From an uncultured Lachnospiraceae bacterium (lineage in GTDB: Bacteria; Bacillota; Clostridia; Lachnospirales; Lachnospiraceae): a stretch of 64,000 nt of DNA. The stretch covers positions 26,823-90,822 of the forward strand of contig CADACD010000006.1 in the NCBI GenBank assembly GCA_902786365.1, in the 5' to 3' direction. Position 1 is the first letter of the stretch. Each line of letters starts with the position of its first letter. The translations under genes were made by a program, and so were the position numbers. Below the pieces are notes generated by a model, which saw only the letters and a list, made by a program, of their open reading frames with translations, was not told where the DNA came from and made no database searches. Positions 7,466 to 17,351 of this stretch are shown here, piece by piece.

Positions 7466-9142
7466 ATGTTGAACTATAAAAAATATAAAAGAGTCCCTGT
7501 TGTCAAAATGGAGAACAGGCAGTGGCCATCAAAGGAGATAGAAAAGGCGCCAGTGTGGTGCAGTGTTGATTTGCGTGATGGCAATCAGGCATTGATTGAG
7601 CCAATGGTTGTTGAAGAAAAGATAGAGTTTTTTAACATGCTTGTGAAATTAGGATTTAAGGAGATAGAGATTGGATTTCCTTCTGCATCACAGATAGAAT
7701 ACGACTTTCTAAGGGAACTGGTTGACAGAAATCTGATTCCTGATGATGTGGTAGTACAGGTGCTTGTACAGTGCAGGGAACATCTGATACAGAGAACATT
7801 TGAGTCGTTGCAGGGAATTAAAAAAGCAATTGTTCATATATATAATTCCACCTCAACTTTACAGAGAAAAGTTGTTTTCGGAATGGAAAAGGAAGAAATA
7901 AAACGGATTGCCATAGAAGGCACAAGACTGGTCAAAAAATATGCGAAAGACTTTCCGGGAGAGATTATTCTTGAGTATTCACCGGAGAGTTTTACAGGTA
8001 CAGAACTTGATTATGCACTTGAGGTGTGTACTGCTGTTCAGGAAGAATGGCAGCCAACACCGGATAACAAAATTATATTTAATCTTCCTGCCACTGTTGA
8101 GATGACGACACCAAATGTATATGCAGATCAGATTGAATGGATGAATAAACATTTTAAGGATAGAGAAAATATAATATTAAGTGTACATCCACATAATGAT
8201 AGGGGAACAGGTATTGCAGCAACAGAGCTTGCACTGCTTGCCGGTGCTGACAGAGTTGAGGGAACTTTATTCGGAAATGGTGAAAGGACAGGTAATGTGG
8301 ATGTTCTTACATTGGCATATAATATGTTCTCTCAGGGAATTAATCCAAAACTTAACCTTGAACATATCAATGATATTATAGAAGTTTATGAGAGATGCTG
8401 CAAGATGCCGGTAGGAATGAGACATCCATATGCAGGAAAACTTGTGTTTACTGCATTCTCAGGTTCACATCAGGATGCCATCAACAAAGGTATGAAGGCA
8501 ATGCTTGAGAGAGATGACGGAATATGGGAAGTTCCATATCTTCCGATTGACCCAAGCGATGTAGGAAGAGAATACGAGCCGATTGTACGCATCAACAGCC
8601 AGTCAGGAAAAGGTGGTGTTGCCTTTGTTATGGACAGCTATTTTGGATATAAGCTGCCAAAAGGAATGCACAAGGAATTTGCGGATGTGATACAGAAGAT
8701 TGCAGAGGTGCAGGGAGAGGTTGCACCGGAGACAATTATGGAAGAATTCAGAAAAGAATATCTGACATTTAAGACGGACAGAGAATATCCATATACATTT
8801 ACTTCTTGCAAAATGGAAGATGTAGATGATGATCCATGTGGAGATACGAGAGCAGATATCTGTTTTAAATATAAAGGTGAAGAAAAGCATATCATTATGA
8901 CTGGAAATGGTCCGGTTGACGCAGTAAAAAAGGCACTTCATGAAGTGACAGGTGTGAATTTTAAGATAAATGATTATTCTGAGCATGCTCTTGGTGAAGG
9001 ATCGTGTGCGAAAGCAGCGGCCTATATATCTGTCACAAATACAGACACAGATAAGACGACTTATGGCGTAGGACAGAGTACCAATATTACAAGAGCTTCC
9101 ATAAGAGCATTATTCAGTGCACTAAACAGACTAGAGAGATAG
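7466..9142 (+). CDS. leuA: 2-isopropylmalate synthase LeuA
   Basis: Condenses 2-oxoisovalerate with acetyl-CoA in the first step of leucine synthesis. The protein has the long-type N-terminus (NRQWPSKEIEKAPVW), a TIM-barrel with the metal-binding WCSVDLRDGNQALIEP and SVHPHNDRGTG motifs, and a C-terminal regulatory domain ending in the Gly/Ser/Ala-rich SEHALGEGSCAKAAAYI. The frame opens at 7427, but AGAAAGGA at 7448-7455 fits the ATG at 7466 (558 residues, MLNYKKYKRVPVVKM). No other leucine gene is nearby. The gene sits alone between two polysaccharide genes with its own promoter. Confidence 0.97.
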   Translation: MLNYKKYKRVPVVKMENRQWPSKEIEKAPVWCSVDLRDGNQALIEPMVVEEKIEFFNMLVKLGFKEIEIGFPSASQIEYDFLRELVDRNLIPDDVVVQVLVQCREHLIQRTFESLQGIKKAIVHIYNSTSTLQRKVVFGMEKEEIKRIAIEGTRLVKKYAKDFPGEIILEYSPESFTGTELDYALEVCTAVQEEWQPTPDNKIIFNLPATVEMTTPNVYADQIEWMNKHFKDRENIILSVHPHNDRGTGIAATELALLAGADRVEGTLFGNGERTGNVDVLTLAYNMFSQGINPKLNLEHINDIIEVYERCCKMPVGMRHPYAGKLVFTAFSGSHQDAINKGMKAMLERDDGIWEVPYLPIDPSDVGREYEPIVRINSQSGKGGVAFVMDSYFGYKLPKGMHKEFADVIQKIAEVQGEVAPETIMEEFRKEYLTFKTDREYPYTFTSCKMEDVDDDPCGDTRADICFKYKGEEKHIIMTGNGPVDAVKKALHEVTGVNFKINDYSEHALGEGSCAKAAAYISVTNTDTDKTTYGVGQSTNITRASIRALFSALNRLER

Positions 9143-9223
9143 TGGGAATCATTCTGGAAAAATTACTAAAAGGGAAATAAAAATCATTAGGAAGACATAG
9201 CGAAAGAAAGGAAATAGATAAAA

Positions 9224-10390
9224 ATGAAAATTGCAGTTGCAGGTGTAGGATATGTAGGTCTATCAAATGCCATTTTACTGTCACAAAATAATGAAGTTGT
9301 TGCACTTGATGTCATAGAAGAAAAAGCAGAGATGATTAATAATAAGATATCTCCTATTGTAGATAAAGAAATTACAGAGTATCTTACAACAAAGAAGTTA
9401 AATCTTTTGGCGACAACAGATGTGAATAAGGCATATGAAGGAGCAGAGTTTGTTATCATTTCAACACCGACAAATTATGATCCGGAAAAAAATTATTTTG
9501 ATACATCAAGCGTCGAAAATGTAATAGAGACAGTAATTAAAATAAACCCATCAGCAACAATGGTAATCAAATCGACTGTACCAGTAGGTTACACAGAAAA
9601 GATTAAGAAAAAATATAATATTGACAATATCATGTTTTCACCGGAGTTTTTGAGGGAAGGTTATGCATTATATGACAATCTTTATCCATCTAGAATTATT
9701 GTTGGTGAAAAATCAGAAAGAGCAGAAAAGTTTGCAGATTTATTAAAGCAGGGAGCAGTAAAACAGGATATAACAGTATTGTTTACAAACTCAACAGAGG
9801 CAGAATCAATCAAACTTTTTGCTAACACATATCTTGCCATGAGAGTTGCATTTTTCAATGAATTAGATACTTATGCAGAGATTAGGGGACTTGATGCAAA
9901 GCAGATTATTGACGGAATCGGTCTTGATCCTCGTATCGGAAACCATTATAACAATCCTTCTTTTGGATATGGTGGCTATTGTCTTCCTAAAGATACAAAG
10001 CAGTTGCTTGCAAATTATAAAGATGTTCCGAATAATATTGTGCATGCAATTGTTGATGCAAATACAACAAGAAAAGATCATATTGCGAATATGATACTTC
10101 AGAAAAAGCCGGAAGTAGTAGGTATTTACAGACTTACAATGAAGAATAATTCGGATAATTTCAGACAGTCATCAATTCAGGGGGTTATGAAACGAATCAA
10201 GGCAAAAGGGGTTGAGGTGGTTGTATATGAACCGGCATTGAAAGAGGATAATTTCTTCAGGTCAAAAGTTATCAGGGATTTAGATGAGTTTAAGAAGATA
10301 AGTGATGTGATTGTGGCAAACAGATTTTCAGAAGAGCTTGTCGATGTAAAAGATAAAGTATATACCAGAGATATTTTTTCAAGAGATTGA
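9224..10390 (+). CDS. ugd: UDP-glucose 6-dehydrogenase
   Basis: Oxidises UDP-glucose to UDP-glucuronate in two NAD-dependent steps. Seen are the N-terminal Rossmann motif [13 protein letters not shown], the substrate-site SPEFLREG, and [12 protein letters not shown] with the catalytic Cys. The 388-residue length matches the short bacterial class. The ATG at 9224 follows GAAAGGAAA at a normal distance. It supplies an acidic sugar for the surrounding glycan locus. A related nucleotide-sugar dehydrogenase specificity (for example UDP-ManNAc) is less likely because the sequence follows the short UDP-glucose class. Confidence 0.93.
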   Translation: MKIAVAGVGYVGLSNAILLSQNNEVVALDVIEEKAEMINNKISPIVDKEITEYLTTKKLNLLATTDVNKAYEGAEFVIISTPTNYDPEKNYFDTSSVENVIETVIKINPSATMVIKSTVPVGYTEKIKKKYNIDNIMFSPEFLREGYALYDNLYPSRIIVGEKSERAEKFADLLKQGAVKQDITVLFTNSTEAESIKLFANTYLAMRVAFFNELDTYAEIRGLDAKQIIDGIGLDPRIGNHYNNPSFGYGGYCLPKDTKQLLANYKDVPNNIVHAIVDANTTRKDHIANMILQKKPEVVGIYRLTMKNNSDNFRQSSIQGVMKRIKAKGVEVVVYEPALKEDNFFRSKVIRDLDEFKKISDVIVANRFSEELVDVKDKVYTRDIFSRD

Positions 10391-10500
10391 TGATTAATTA
10401 TTGAATTGATTGAAGCCTATACTATAGATAAAGCAGATACTGTTAAATAGAATAAAAATACTAAATACAGATTGATGTATACCAGGAAGGAAGTACAGAA

Positions 10501-11457
10501 ATGAAACTAATCATTCAGATACCGTGTTATAATGAAGCAGAGACTTTAGAAATTGCACTTAATGATTTGCCTAAGCATATTGATGGAATTGATGAGATTG
10601 AATATCTTATCATTAATGACGGAAGCAAGGACAATACAGTTGAGGTTGCAAGAAAATGGGGCGTAAACTACGTAGTTAACTTTAAAAGAAATAAAGGACT
10701 TGCACATGGATTTATGGCGGGAATAGATGCCTGCCTTAGAAATGGTGCAGATATCATTGTCAATACTGATGCAGACAACCAGTATGTGGCAGATGATATA
10801 GAAAAACTTGTAAGACCGATTATAGAAGGAAAGACAGATATTGTCATAGGCGAGCGTCCTATTGATAAAACAGAACATTTTTCTCTTATTAAGAAAAAAC
10901 TGCAGCATTTTGGAAGCTGGGTGGTAAGAAAAGCATCTAATTCCGACATTCCCGATGCACCGAGTGGATTTAGGGCATATAGCAGGGAGGCGGCACTCCG
11001 TTTAAATGTAACTAATGAATATACTTATACATTAGAGACAATTGTTCAGGCAGGAAGAAATAAGATTGCACAGACTTCTGTGCCAATCAGAACCAATGGT
11101 GAACTAAGACCATCAAGACTATTTAATAGTATGATGGGATATGTGAAAAAATCAATGGTAACAATTCTTAGAGCGTATATTATGTATTCACCGCTCAAAA
11201 CATTTTCAATTATAGCAACAATACCATTCCTGATTGGACTAGCAATAGACATAAGATACCTTATCTTTTTCTTTAACAGTGACGGAGCGGGGCATATGCA
11301 ATCACTGATGCTTGGAAGTACATTGATGATGATGGGATTTATGACATTTGTTATTGGTTTATTATCAGATATTACAGCGAAAAACAGGAAATTACTTGAA
11401 GATATACAATATCATGTGAGAAAGATGGATTACGATGGTATAAAGGAGAAAGAATAA
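10501..11457 (+). CDS. GT2 glycosyltransferase with C-terminal membrane helices (DPM1/ArnC-like)
   Basis: A 318-residue polyprenyl-phosphate-type transferase. The GT-A domain shows IIQIPCYNEAETLE, INDGSKDNT and the metal-binding NTDADNQY. Two C-terminal hydrophobic segments lie at about residues 240-258 and 268-292. Proteins of this layout usually move a sugar to undecaprenyl phosphate or onto a lipid-linked intermediate at the inner face of the membrane. AGGAAGG lies 10 nt before the ATG. The next gene starts 1 nt after the stop, so the two form one operon. The donor sugar cannot be read from sequence; UDP-GlcA or GlcNAc are candidates given ugd upstream. Confidence 0.9.
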   Translation: MKLIIQIPCYNEAETLEIALNDLPKHIDGIDEIEYLIINDGSKDNTVEVARKWGVNYVVNFKRNKGLAHGFMAGIDACLRNGADIIVNTDADNQYVADDIEKLVRPIIEGKTDIVIGERPIDKTEHFSLIKKKLQHFGSWVVRKASNSDIPDAPSGFRAYSREAALRLNVTNEYTYTLETIVQAGRNKIAQTSVPIRTNGELRPSRLFNSMMGYVKKSMVTILRAYIMYSPLKTFSIIATIPFLIGLAIDIRYLIFFFNSDGAGHMQSLMLGSTLMMMGFMTFVIGLLSDITAKNRKLLEDIQYHVRKMDYDGIKEKE

Positions 11458-11458
11458 T

Positions 11459-12514
11459 ATGATATTGCATATTTTTAATAAGCAAGAAAAGTTTTCAGTA
11501 TATTATATAAAGTTTTTAAAAGACAGTGGTTTTGACATGAACAAGCATGTTGTATTTCACTATGGAAAGAGCAGCGGAAAACTCCTTAAAGAGCATAAAA
11601 AAGTGTTGTTTTCAAGCTTTGTATCACCGATAAAGCATATTAAGTTGTATAGGATGATGAAAAGAGCTGATAAGATAATTATACATTCATTGGCATCACC
11701 TGTTCTGTTATTGATGCTGATGTTTAATATGAAAGTAACGGAAAAGTTTTATTGGGTAATATGGGGAAAGGATTTATATTTTACACAATGTATGAATATG
11801 AAAAATCCTCTTTTTAAATTGTATGAGATGATAAGAAAAAAAGCACTGAAGAATATCGAACATATTATTACTAATGTTGAGGCAGATTTTAATTTGGCTG
11901 TAGAATGGTATAAGATGGATGCAGAGCTGATATTGGCGAAAGGTATGTCTTATCCGTATAATTCAGATGTCGATGAAAAGGGCAAAATTGTTTTTAAGGA
12001 ACACCTTAATACTGTATTACTTGGAAATTCAGCTAGTGTATCAAATCACCATTTGGAAGCCCTTGATATTCTAAAAGCAAATGACAACAAAAAGATGACT
12101 ATCACATGTCCACTATCTTATGGTGGCAGTGAAAAGTATGTTGAAAAGGTTATTAAAAAAGGAAAAGAGCTTTTTGGAGATCGTTTTATTCCGGTGAAGA
12201 ATTTTATGCCACTTGAGGACTATAATAAGATGATAAATAATCTTGATATTGCATTTTTCTACCATGACAGGCAGGAAGCATTTAGTAATACACTGACTTT
12301 GCTTGGAAGTGGTAAGAAAATATATATAAGACCATGTTCAACTTTATGGGATTATTTCCAGTCAAAGGGAATAAAAGTTCATAATAGTGAGGTGGAGGAT
12401 AAAGAATTTTTTGTAAGTGATGATTACAGTATTCTGTTAGAAAATAAAAATAAAGTTACACAGATAAGAGACCCAAAATTATCTAAAGAATGTTGGGAAG
12501 AAGTTTTTGAATAG
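11459..12514 (+). CDS. GT56-family (WecF-like) 4-amino-4-deoxy-fucosyltransferase
   Basis: The 351-residue protein carries the hallmarks of GT56, the family of the enterobacterial Fuc4NAc transferase WecF: WVIWGKDLY, LLGNSASVSNHHLEALD, TCPLSYGG and AFFYHDRQEAFSNTLTLLGSGKKIYI. WecF moves Fuc4NAc from its dTDP donor to a lipid-linked disaccharide. AAAGGAG at 11442-11448 sets the start, and a flippase gene begins 2 nt after the stop. The matching donor-forming enzymes are close by: a WecE-like transaminase two genes downstream and rmlA/rmlB further on. GT56 is known mainly from enterobacterial common antigen, so its presence in a Gram-positive glycan locus is notable. Donor N-substitution is unproven. 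Confidence 0.82.
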   Translation: MILHIFNKQEKFSVYYIKFLKDSGFDMNKHVVFHYGKSSGKLLKEHKKVLFSSFVSPIKHIKLYRMMKRADKIIIHSLASPVLLLMLMFNMKVTEKFYWVIWGKDLYFTQCMNMKNPLFKLYEMIRKKALKNIEHIITNVEADFNLAVEWYKMDAELILAKGMSYPYNSDVDEKGKIVFKEHLNTVLLGNSASVSNHHLEALDILKANDNKKMTITCPLSYGGSEKYVEKVIKKGKELFGDRFIPVKNFMPLEDYNKMINNLDIAFFYHDRQEAFSNTLTLLGSGKKIYIRPCSTLWDYFQSKGIKVHNSEVEDKEFFVSDDYSILLENKNKVTQIRDPKLSKECWEEVFE

Positions 12515-12516
12515 GA

Positions 12517-13794
12517 ATGACAATGAAAGTATTATCAAATTTTATTTTAAATAGTAAAAATATTTCTAAAAGTACGTTTATATGGAACATGGTTGCAGCG
12601 ATGTCAAATTCTTTTCAAAGTATGATTTTGATGCTTATTATTACCAGAAGTGGAAATGTGACAGAGGCAAGTTATATTGCTATTGGATTTTCCATCGCAA
12701 ATCTGATGATGACGATCGGAAAATTTGGCATGAGAAATTATCAGGTCACTGATATTAAGGAAAAGAATAGCTTTAGTGATTATCTGTATTCAAGAAATAT
12801 TACAGTTGCAGCTATGATTTTCTGCTCCATCATATATCTTGTATATAGTATATTTGCAAAGAATTATTCATCTGTTAAAGCGGTCGTTGTTACATTGATA
12901 TGTGTTTATAAAATTGTAGAATCTTATGAGGATGTATTGCACAGCAGGTTGCAGCAGATAGGAAGACTAGATATAGCATCAAAAATATGGGCCATAAGAA
13001 ACTGTAGTTTTATCATACTATTCTTTGGGTTATATATAGTGACAGGTAATATAGTGGTAACGGTTGGAACAGATGTGGCAATTAGTTTTCTTCTTTTTAT
13101 TATACTGAATGTAATACCTAAAGAGTATTATGAAAAAAGTGAGTTAAATGTAAAAAATGTATTTCTATTACTGAAAGGCTGTATTCCTATATTCGTGGCT
13201 GCTTTTTTACTTATGTATATTAGTAATGCACCGAAGTATATTATTGATTCAGCCATAACAGATGAAGAACAGACGATATTCAATATATTATTTCTGACGA
13301 TATATGTGGTCACACTGTTAAGTAATTTTGTATTTAATCCGGTGATAAATAAGCTGGCAGTCATGTGTGCTGGTAAGGAGAATAGGAAACTGATTAATAA
13401 TATTAATAGATTACTTATTATGGTTATCGGGATTGTAGTGTTTGGAGTAGCATTTGCACAGATTATTGGTAGAAAAATACTTGGAATAATATATGATGTA
13501 TCACTAGAGAAGTACAATGAAGAATTGGTTCTGATGTTGGTTTCAGGTGGTTTACTGGCAATTATTAACCTGCTGTATATGATTATCATCATGATTAGAA
13601 AGCAAAATATATTTTTGATAGTGTTTTCTGTTGCAAGTCTGATATTGTTTATTTTTGGAAAAAACATTCTAAAATCTTATAATCTGAAAGGGTTGTGCTT
13701 TTTTTACGGAGGCATATTATCTGTCATGGTTTTCATTTTATATATTATAAGTGTTTATTATATCTATAAAGGAAAGGAGATTAGCAATGATTAA
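12517..13794 (+). CDS. Wzx-like polysaccharide flippase (MOP superfamily)
   Basis: The 425-residue protein is hydrophobic throughout, with about 12 membrane helices and an N-terminal stretch (STFIWNMVAAMSNSFQSMILMLIITR) typical of oligosaccharide flippases. Such proteins turn undecaprenyl-linked repeat units across the membrane. The ATG at 12517 and another at 12523 are both possible; the only ribosome-like signal is AGGAA at 12513, overlapping the previous stop, which suggests translational coupling to the GT56 gene. The 3' end overlaps the transaminase gene by 8 nt. No obvious Wzy polymerase lies in the window. Confidence 0.88.
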   Translation: MTMKVLSNFILNSKNISKSTFIWNMVAAMSNSFQSMILMLIITRSGNVTEASYIAIGFSIANLMMTIGKFGMRNYQVTDIKEKNSFSDYLYSRNITVAAMIFCSIIYLVYSIFAKNYSSVKAVVVTLICVYKIVESYEDVLHSRLQQIGRLDIASKIWAIRNCSFIILFFGLYIVTGNIVVTVGTDVAISFLLFIILNVIPKEYYEKSELNVKNVFLLLKGCIPIFVAAFLLMYISNAPKYIIDSAITDEEQTIFNILFLTIYVVTLLSNFVFNPVINKLAVMCAGKENRKLINNINRLLIMVIGIVVFGVAFAQIIGRKILGIIYDVSLEKYNEELVLMLVSGGLLAIINLLYMIIIMIRKQNIFLIVFSVASLILFIFGKNILKSYNLKGLCFFYGGILSVMVFILYIISVYYIYKGKEISND

Positions 13795-14914
13795 TTTTAA
13801 TGAAGCTCCATATACAGGAAAAGAATTTGAATTTATTAAGAAAGCAATTGATAATAAGAAAATATGTGGTGATGGAGAGTTTACACAGAAATGCAATCAG
13901 TGGATTGAAGAAAATACAGGAATAACTAAGGCATTGATAACAACATCCTGTACACATGCGACTGAGATGGCTGCGATATTGTCAGATGTAAAAGAAGGAG
14001 ATGAGATAATCATGCCTTCATACACTTTTGTATCAACAGCAGATGCGTTTGTACTCAGAGGAGCTAAGGTAGTATTTGTAGATATAAATCCTAAAACAAT
14101 GAACATAGATGAAAATTTGATAGAAAATGCTATTACTGATAAGACAAAAGCTATTGTGCCGGTACATTATGCAGGTGTATCTTGTGAGATGGATAGGATA
14201 ATGGAAATAGCAAAAAATAACAATCTTATGGTAATTGAAGATGCAGCACAGGGAATTATGAGTTCCTATAAAGGCAAGGCACTTGGAACGATGGGAGATT
14301 ATGGATGTTTCAGTTTTCATGAGACAAAGAATTATAGTATGGGTGAAGGAGGTGCATTACTTATTCGAGACGATGAAAATGTAGAGAGAGCCGAGATAAT
14401 AAGAGAAAAAGGAACTAACAGAAGTAAGTTTTTTAGAGGACAGATTGACAAGTACACATGGGTAGATGCCGGTTCTTCTTATTTGCCAAGCGAATTGAAT
14501 GCAGCATATCTGTATGCACAGCTTGAAGTTGCAGAACAAATAAATGAGTATCGTTTGAAACTTTGGAACAGATATAATACAAATCTGAAAGATTTAGAGC
14601 AGATTGAAAGACCGTATATACCAAAGTATTGTGTACATAATGCACATATGTTTTATATAAAGGCAAGAGATTTAGAGGAGAGGACAAGATTAATCACTTA
14701 CCTAAAAGAAAATGATATTCAGGCAGTATTTCATTATGTGCCATTACATTCAGCACCGGCAGGAAAACGCTATGGCAGATTCTCGGGTGAAGATGTCTAT
14801 ACCACTAGAGAGAGTGAAAGATTGGTGAGACTGCCAATGTTTTATTCGCTTCAGTTAGAACAGGTGGATTATATTACAGATAAGATAATAGAATTTTACA
14901 TGAAAGGAAATTAA
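13787..14914 (+). CDS. WecE-like dTDP-4-amino-4,6-dideoxygalactose transaminase
   Basis: A DegT/DnrJ/EryC1/StrS-family PLP aminotransferase closest in feel to WecE/RffA (INFNEAPYTGKEFEFIKKAI, LITTSCTHATEMAAIL, MPSYTFVSTADAFVLRGAKVVFVD split by short gaps). The PLP Lys is in FHETKN (residue 181), and NYSMGEGGAL follows. It would convert dTDP-4-keto-6-deoxyglucose, made by RmlA and RmlB, to dTDP-Fuc4N. AAAGGAG before the ATG at 13787 fixes the start; earlier in-frame codons lie inside the flippase gene. The adjacent GT56 transferase supports Fuc4N as product. I see no WecD-type acetyltransferase in the window. Confidence 0.88.
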   Translation: MINFNEAPYTGKEFEFIKKAIDNKKICGDGEFTQKCNQWIEENTGITKALITTSCTHATEMAAILSDVKEGDEIIMPSYTFVSTADAFVLRGAKVVFVDINPKTMNIDENLIENAITDKTKAIVPVHYAGVSCEMDRIMEIAKNNNLMVIEDAAQGIMSSYKGKALGTMGDYGCFSFHETKNYSMGEGGALLIRDDENVERAEIIREKGTNRSKFFRGQIDKYTWVDAGSSYLPSELNAAYLYAQLEVAEQINEYRLKLWNRYNTNLKDLEQIERPYIPKYCVHNAHMFYIKARDLEERTRLITYLKENDIQAVFHYVPLHSAPAGKRYGRFSGEDVYTTRESERLVRLPMFYSLQLEQVDYITDKIIEFYMKGN

Positions 14915-14916
14915 TT

Positions 14917-15933
14917 ATGATAATAGTAATCGGTGCGACAGGTTTTATAGGAATGTATACAGTAGAAAAACTTTTGAGTGAAAATAGAAAAGTTTTGGCG
15001 ACAGGTAGAAATAAAAATCTTGGTAGGGTATTAGAAAATATGGGTGCAGATTTTATTGAACTTGATATTACTAATAAGTCTGATTTTGATAAATTACCAA
15101 AGGAGAATGTGGAAGGGATTATATTACTTGCAGGTCTGCTTCCGGCTAATGCCAAGGTAGATATAGATGTTGATGAGAATGCAGATGATTATATTAATGT
15201 CAATGTTATAGGAACAATCAATGTGTTAGAGTATTGCCGAAAAAACAATATTAACAAGATAATTTCGACATCTTCGTATGCAGATGTATTCAATTCATGG
15301 AAAAAAGGGGTGGCACTTAAGGAAGATGAACCTAGAAACTTTAAATATACAGGTGACCATGCGGTATATGTTATCTCTAAAAACACTGCAAACGATGTGA
15401 TGGAATATTATAATCAGCAGCACGGAATGCAGTGTGCTGTTTTTAGGCTTCCTCCTGTATATGGTGTAGGACCTCATTCAACTATATATGTTAATGGAAA
15501 AAAATACAAATCAGGCATACAGACATTTATTGAGAATGCTAAAGAGGGTAAGGAGATTGAAATATGGGGAGACCCTCATATTTCAAGAGATATTATATAT
15601 GTAAAGGATGTTGCAGAAGCATTTTACCTTGCACTTCAATCAGACAAGGCAAAAGGTTTGTATAATATGACATCTGGAACACAGTTAGATTTAGAGGAAC
15701 AGGTAAAGGCTATTATTGAAGTGTTTGGAAATAAAGAAAATGAGTCCAAAATTGTATACAGACCTGACAAACCCAATAATACACCTTCGTTTCTGTTTGA
15801 TATGTCTAAGGCAGAGAGAGATTTTTCATTTGTTCCGAAATTTACTTCATATAAAGATATTATGATTGATTATAAAAAAGAGCTTGAATTAGGTAGATTT
15901 GATAAGTTAATAAGTGAAAGAGAAAAAAATTAG
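14917..15933 (+). CDS. Extended SDR NAD-dependent epimerase/dehydratase/reductase
   Basis: The N-terminus has the nucleotide-binding GATGFIGMYTVE motif, the catalytic region has ISTSSYAD with YVISK as the YxxxK pair, and the C-terminal half has the sugar-nucleotide region RDIIYVKDVAEAFYLAL. Length (338) is normal for sugar-nucleotide SDRs. The ATG is 2 nt after the transaminase stop, with AAAGGAAA upstream. Substrate is unknown. A dTDP-4-keto-6-deoxyhexose reductase (Fcf1/RmlD-like role) or an epimerase acting with WecE are both reasonable, because no canonical rmlD is seen in the window. Confidence 0.85.
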   Translation: MIIVIGATGFIGMYTVEKLLSENRKVLATGRNKNLGRVLENMGADFIELDITNKSDFDKLPKENVEGIILLAGLLPANAKVDIDVDENADDYINVNVIGTINVLEYCRKNNINKIISTSSYADVFNSWKKGVALKEDEPRNFKYTGDHAVYVISKNTANDVMEYYNQQHGMQCAVFRLPPVYGVGPHSTIYVNGKKYKSGIQTFIENAKEGKEIEIWGDPHISRDIIYVKDVAEAFYLALQSDKAKGLYNMTSGTQLDLEEQVKAIIEVFGNKENESKIVYRPDKPNNTPSFLFDMSKAERDFSFVPKFTSYKDIMIDYKKELELGRFDKLISEREKN

Positions 15934-16020
15934 ATTATGAATGAAATGACTGTTGAGATTTCTTTTATAACAGAAGATATATGATTACAACCGCATGTTT
16001 GGATATAGTTGGAGGTTTTT

Positions 16021-17193
16021 ATGGAAAAAATAGTTATTATTGGAGCAAACGATTTTCAAAATTCGCTTATTTTAAAGGCAAAGGAACTAGGATATGAAAC
16101 TCATGTGTTTGCCTGGCAGGACGGTTCCATTGGAGAAAAAACAGCAGATGTCTTTTATCCGATAAGTATTGTGGAAAAAGAAAGAATATATGAAGAATGC
16201 GTTAAAATAAAACCGGTGGCAGTAGTCAGCATAGCATCAGATTTAGCGTCAATTACTGTAAATTATGTTGCAAGAAAGTTGAACCTTCCTTGTAATGATG
16301 AAGCGTGTGTAAGGGTCACGACAAATAAATATGAGATGCGAAAATGTCTCAAAGAAAATGGGATAAGTGTTCCTAAATTCTATAAGCATTTTGAAAATGA
16401 AAAGATTGATTATGAAAATAAAATCTCCTTGCCTGTCATAGTAAAACCAACTGACAGGTCAGGAAGCAGGGGAATAACAAAAATTACAAGATATGAAGAT
16501 ATAGAAAAGGCAGTAGAAAGGTCTGTAAAAGATTCCTTTGAAAAGTGTGCGATTGTTGAAGAATATATAGAAGGTGATGAGTATAGCTGTGAGGCTATAT
16601 CCTATAATGGAAAACATCGTATCCTTGCAGTCACCAAAAAATATACCACAGGAAGTCCAAATTTTATAGAGACAGGTCATATAGAACCGGCGGGTCTGCC
16701 TTATGAAAAACAGGCACAAATAGAGGAAACGATAAAAAAAGCACTTGATGCACTTGGTGTTAAGAACGGAGCCTCACATTCGGAGTTTAAATTAGATGCT
16801 GCAGGTAATGTTAAAATCATAGAAATCGGTGCAAGAATGGGAGGAGACTGCATAGGTTCAAATTTGGTGCAGTTATCGACAGGGTATGATTTTGTGAAAA
16901 TGGTGATTGATGTAGGACTTGGAAAAGAACCTGATTTTACACATGTATGCAATCCTTCAAATGCAGCAATAAAATTTATATTTAATCAAGAAGATTATAA
17001 TGAAATTAATGAATTTATAGAAAAGCATTTGGAAACATTAGTATATGAAAGTGGAATTAAAAAAAATGAATCAGTAGTTGACAGCTCGACAAGATGGGGA
17101 TTTGTGATTTTTGCATCAGATAATAGAGAATTACTCGAAAAAATATTTTGTCAAAATGGGGGATGGAGAAGCATTGGCAAAGAAAATCATTAG
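16021..17193 (+). CDS. ATP-grasp ligase in the amino-sugar cassette
   Basis: A 390-residue ATP-grasp enzyme of the carbamoyl-phosphate-synthase/PurK-like type. It has a pre-ATP-grasp domain (IVIIGANDFQNSLILKAKEL), the ATP-binding VIVKPTDRSGSRGITK loop, the hinge IVEEYIEGDEYSCEA and the metal-binding SEFKLDAAG with IEIGARMGGDCIG. These enzymes form C-N bonds through an acyl-phosphate. GGAGG near 16010 sets the ATG at 16021. The gene follows the WecE-like transaminase and SDR, so it may acylate the sugar amine, for instance with an amino acid. That reading is inference. Other ATP-grasp roles such as dipeptide or polyamine ligation cannot be excluded. Confidence 0.85.
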   Translation: MEKIVIIGANDFQNSLILKAKELGYETHVFAWQDGSIGEKTADVFYPISIVEKERIYEECVKIKPVAVVSIASDLASITVNYVARKLNLPCNDEACVRVTTNKYEMRKCLKENGISVPKFYKHFENEKIDYENKISLPVIVKPTDRSGSRGITKITRYEDIEKAVERSVKDSFEKCAIVEEYIEGDEYSCEAISYNGKHRILAVTKKYTTGSPNFIETGHIEPAGLPYEKQAQIEETIKKALDALGVKNGASHSEFKLDAAGNVKIIEIGARMGGDCIGSNLVQLSTGYDFVKMVIDVGLGKEPDFTHVCNPSNAAIKFIFNQEDYNEINEFIEKHLETLVYESGIKKNESVVDSSTRWGFVIFASDNRELLEKIFCQNGGWRSIGKENH

Positions 17194-17219
17194 TATTAAA
17201 GAAAAAATGTCAAATTAAC

Positions 17220-17248
17220 TTGCATTTTATCTATAAATGCTATAGAAT
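17220..17248 (+). promoter_or_regulatory. Promoter of pgcA, near-identical to the rmlB promoter
   Basis: TTGCAT (17220-17225), 17-nt spacer, TAGAAT (17243-17248). GCATTT (17222-17227) and AAATGC (17235-17240) form an inverted repeat in the spacer. The element matches the one at 31220-31248 in 23 of 29 positions. Confidence 0.7.
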
Positions 17249-17351
17249 GCACTTGTAAATTAAAAAAAATGGAAAAAGTTTATGTTGACTGTTTATATGA
17301 ACAACTCATGAAAAGAGTATTTATGAGAGATTGAGAATTGAGAGGTAACAT

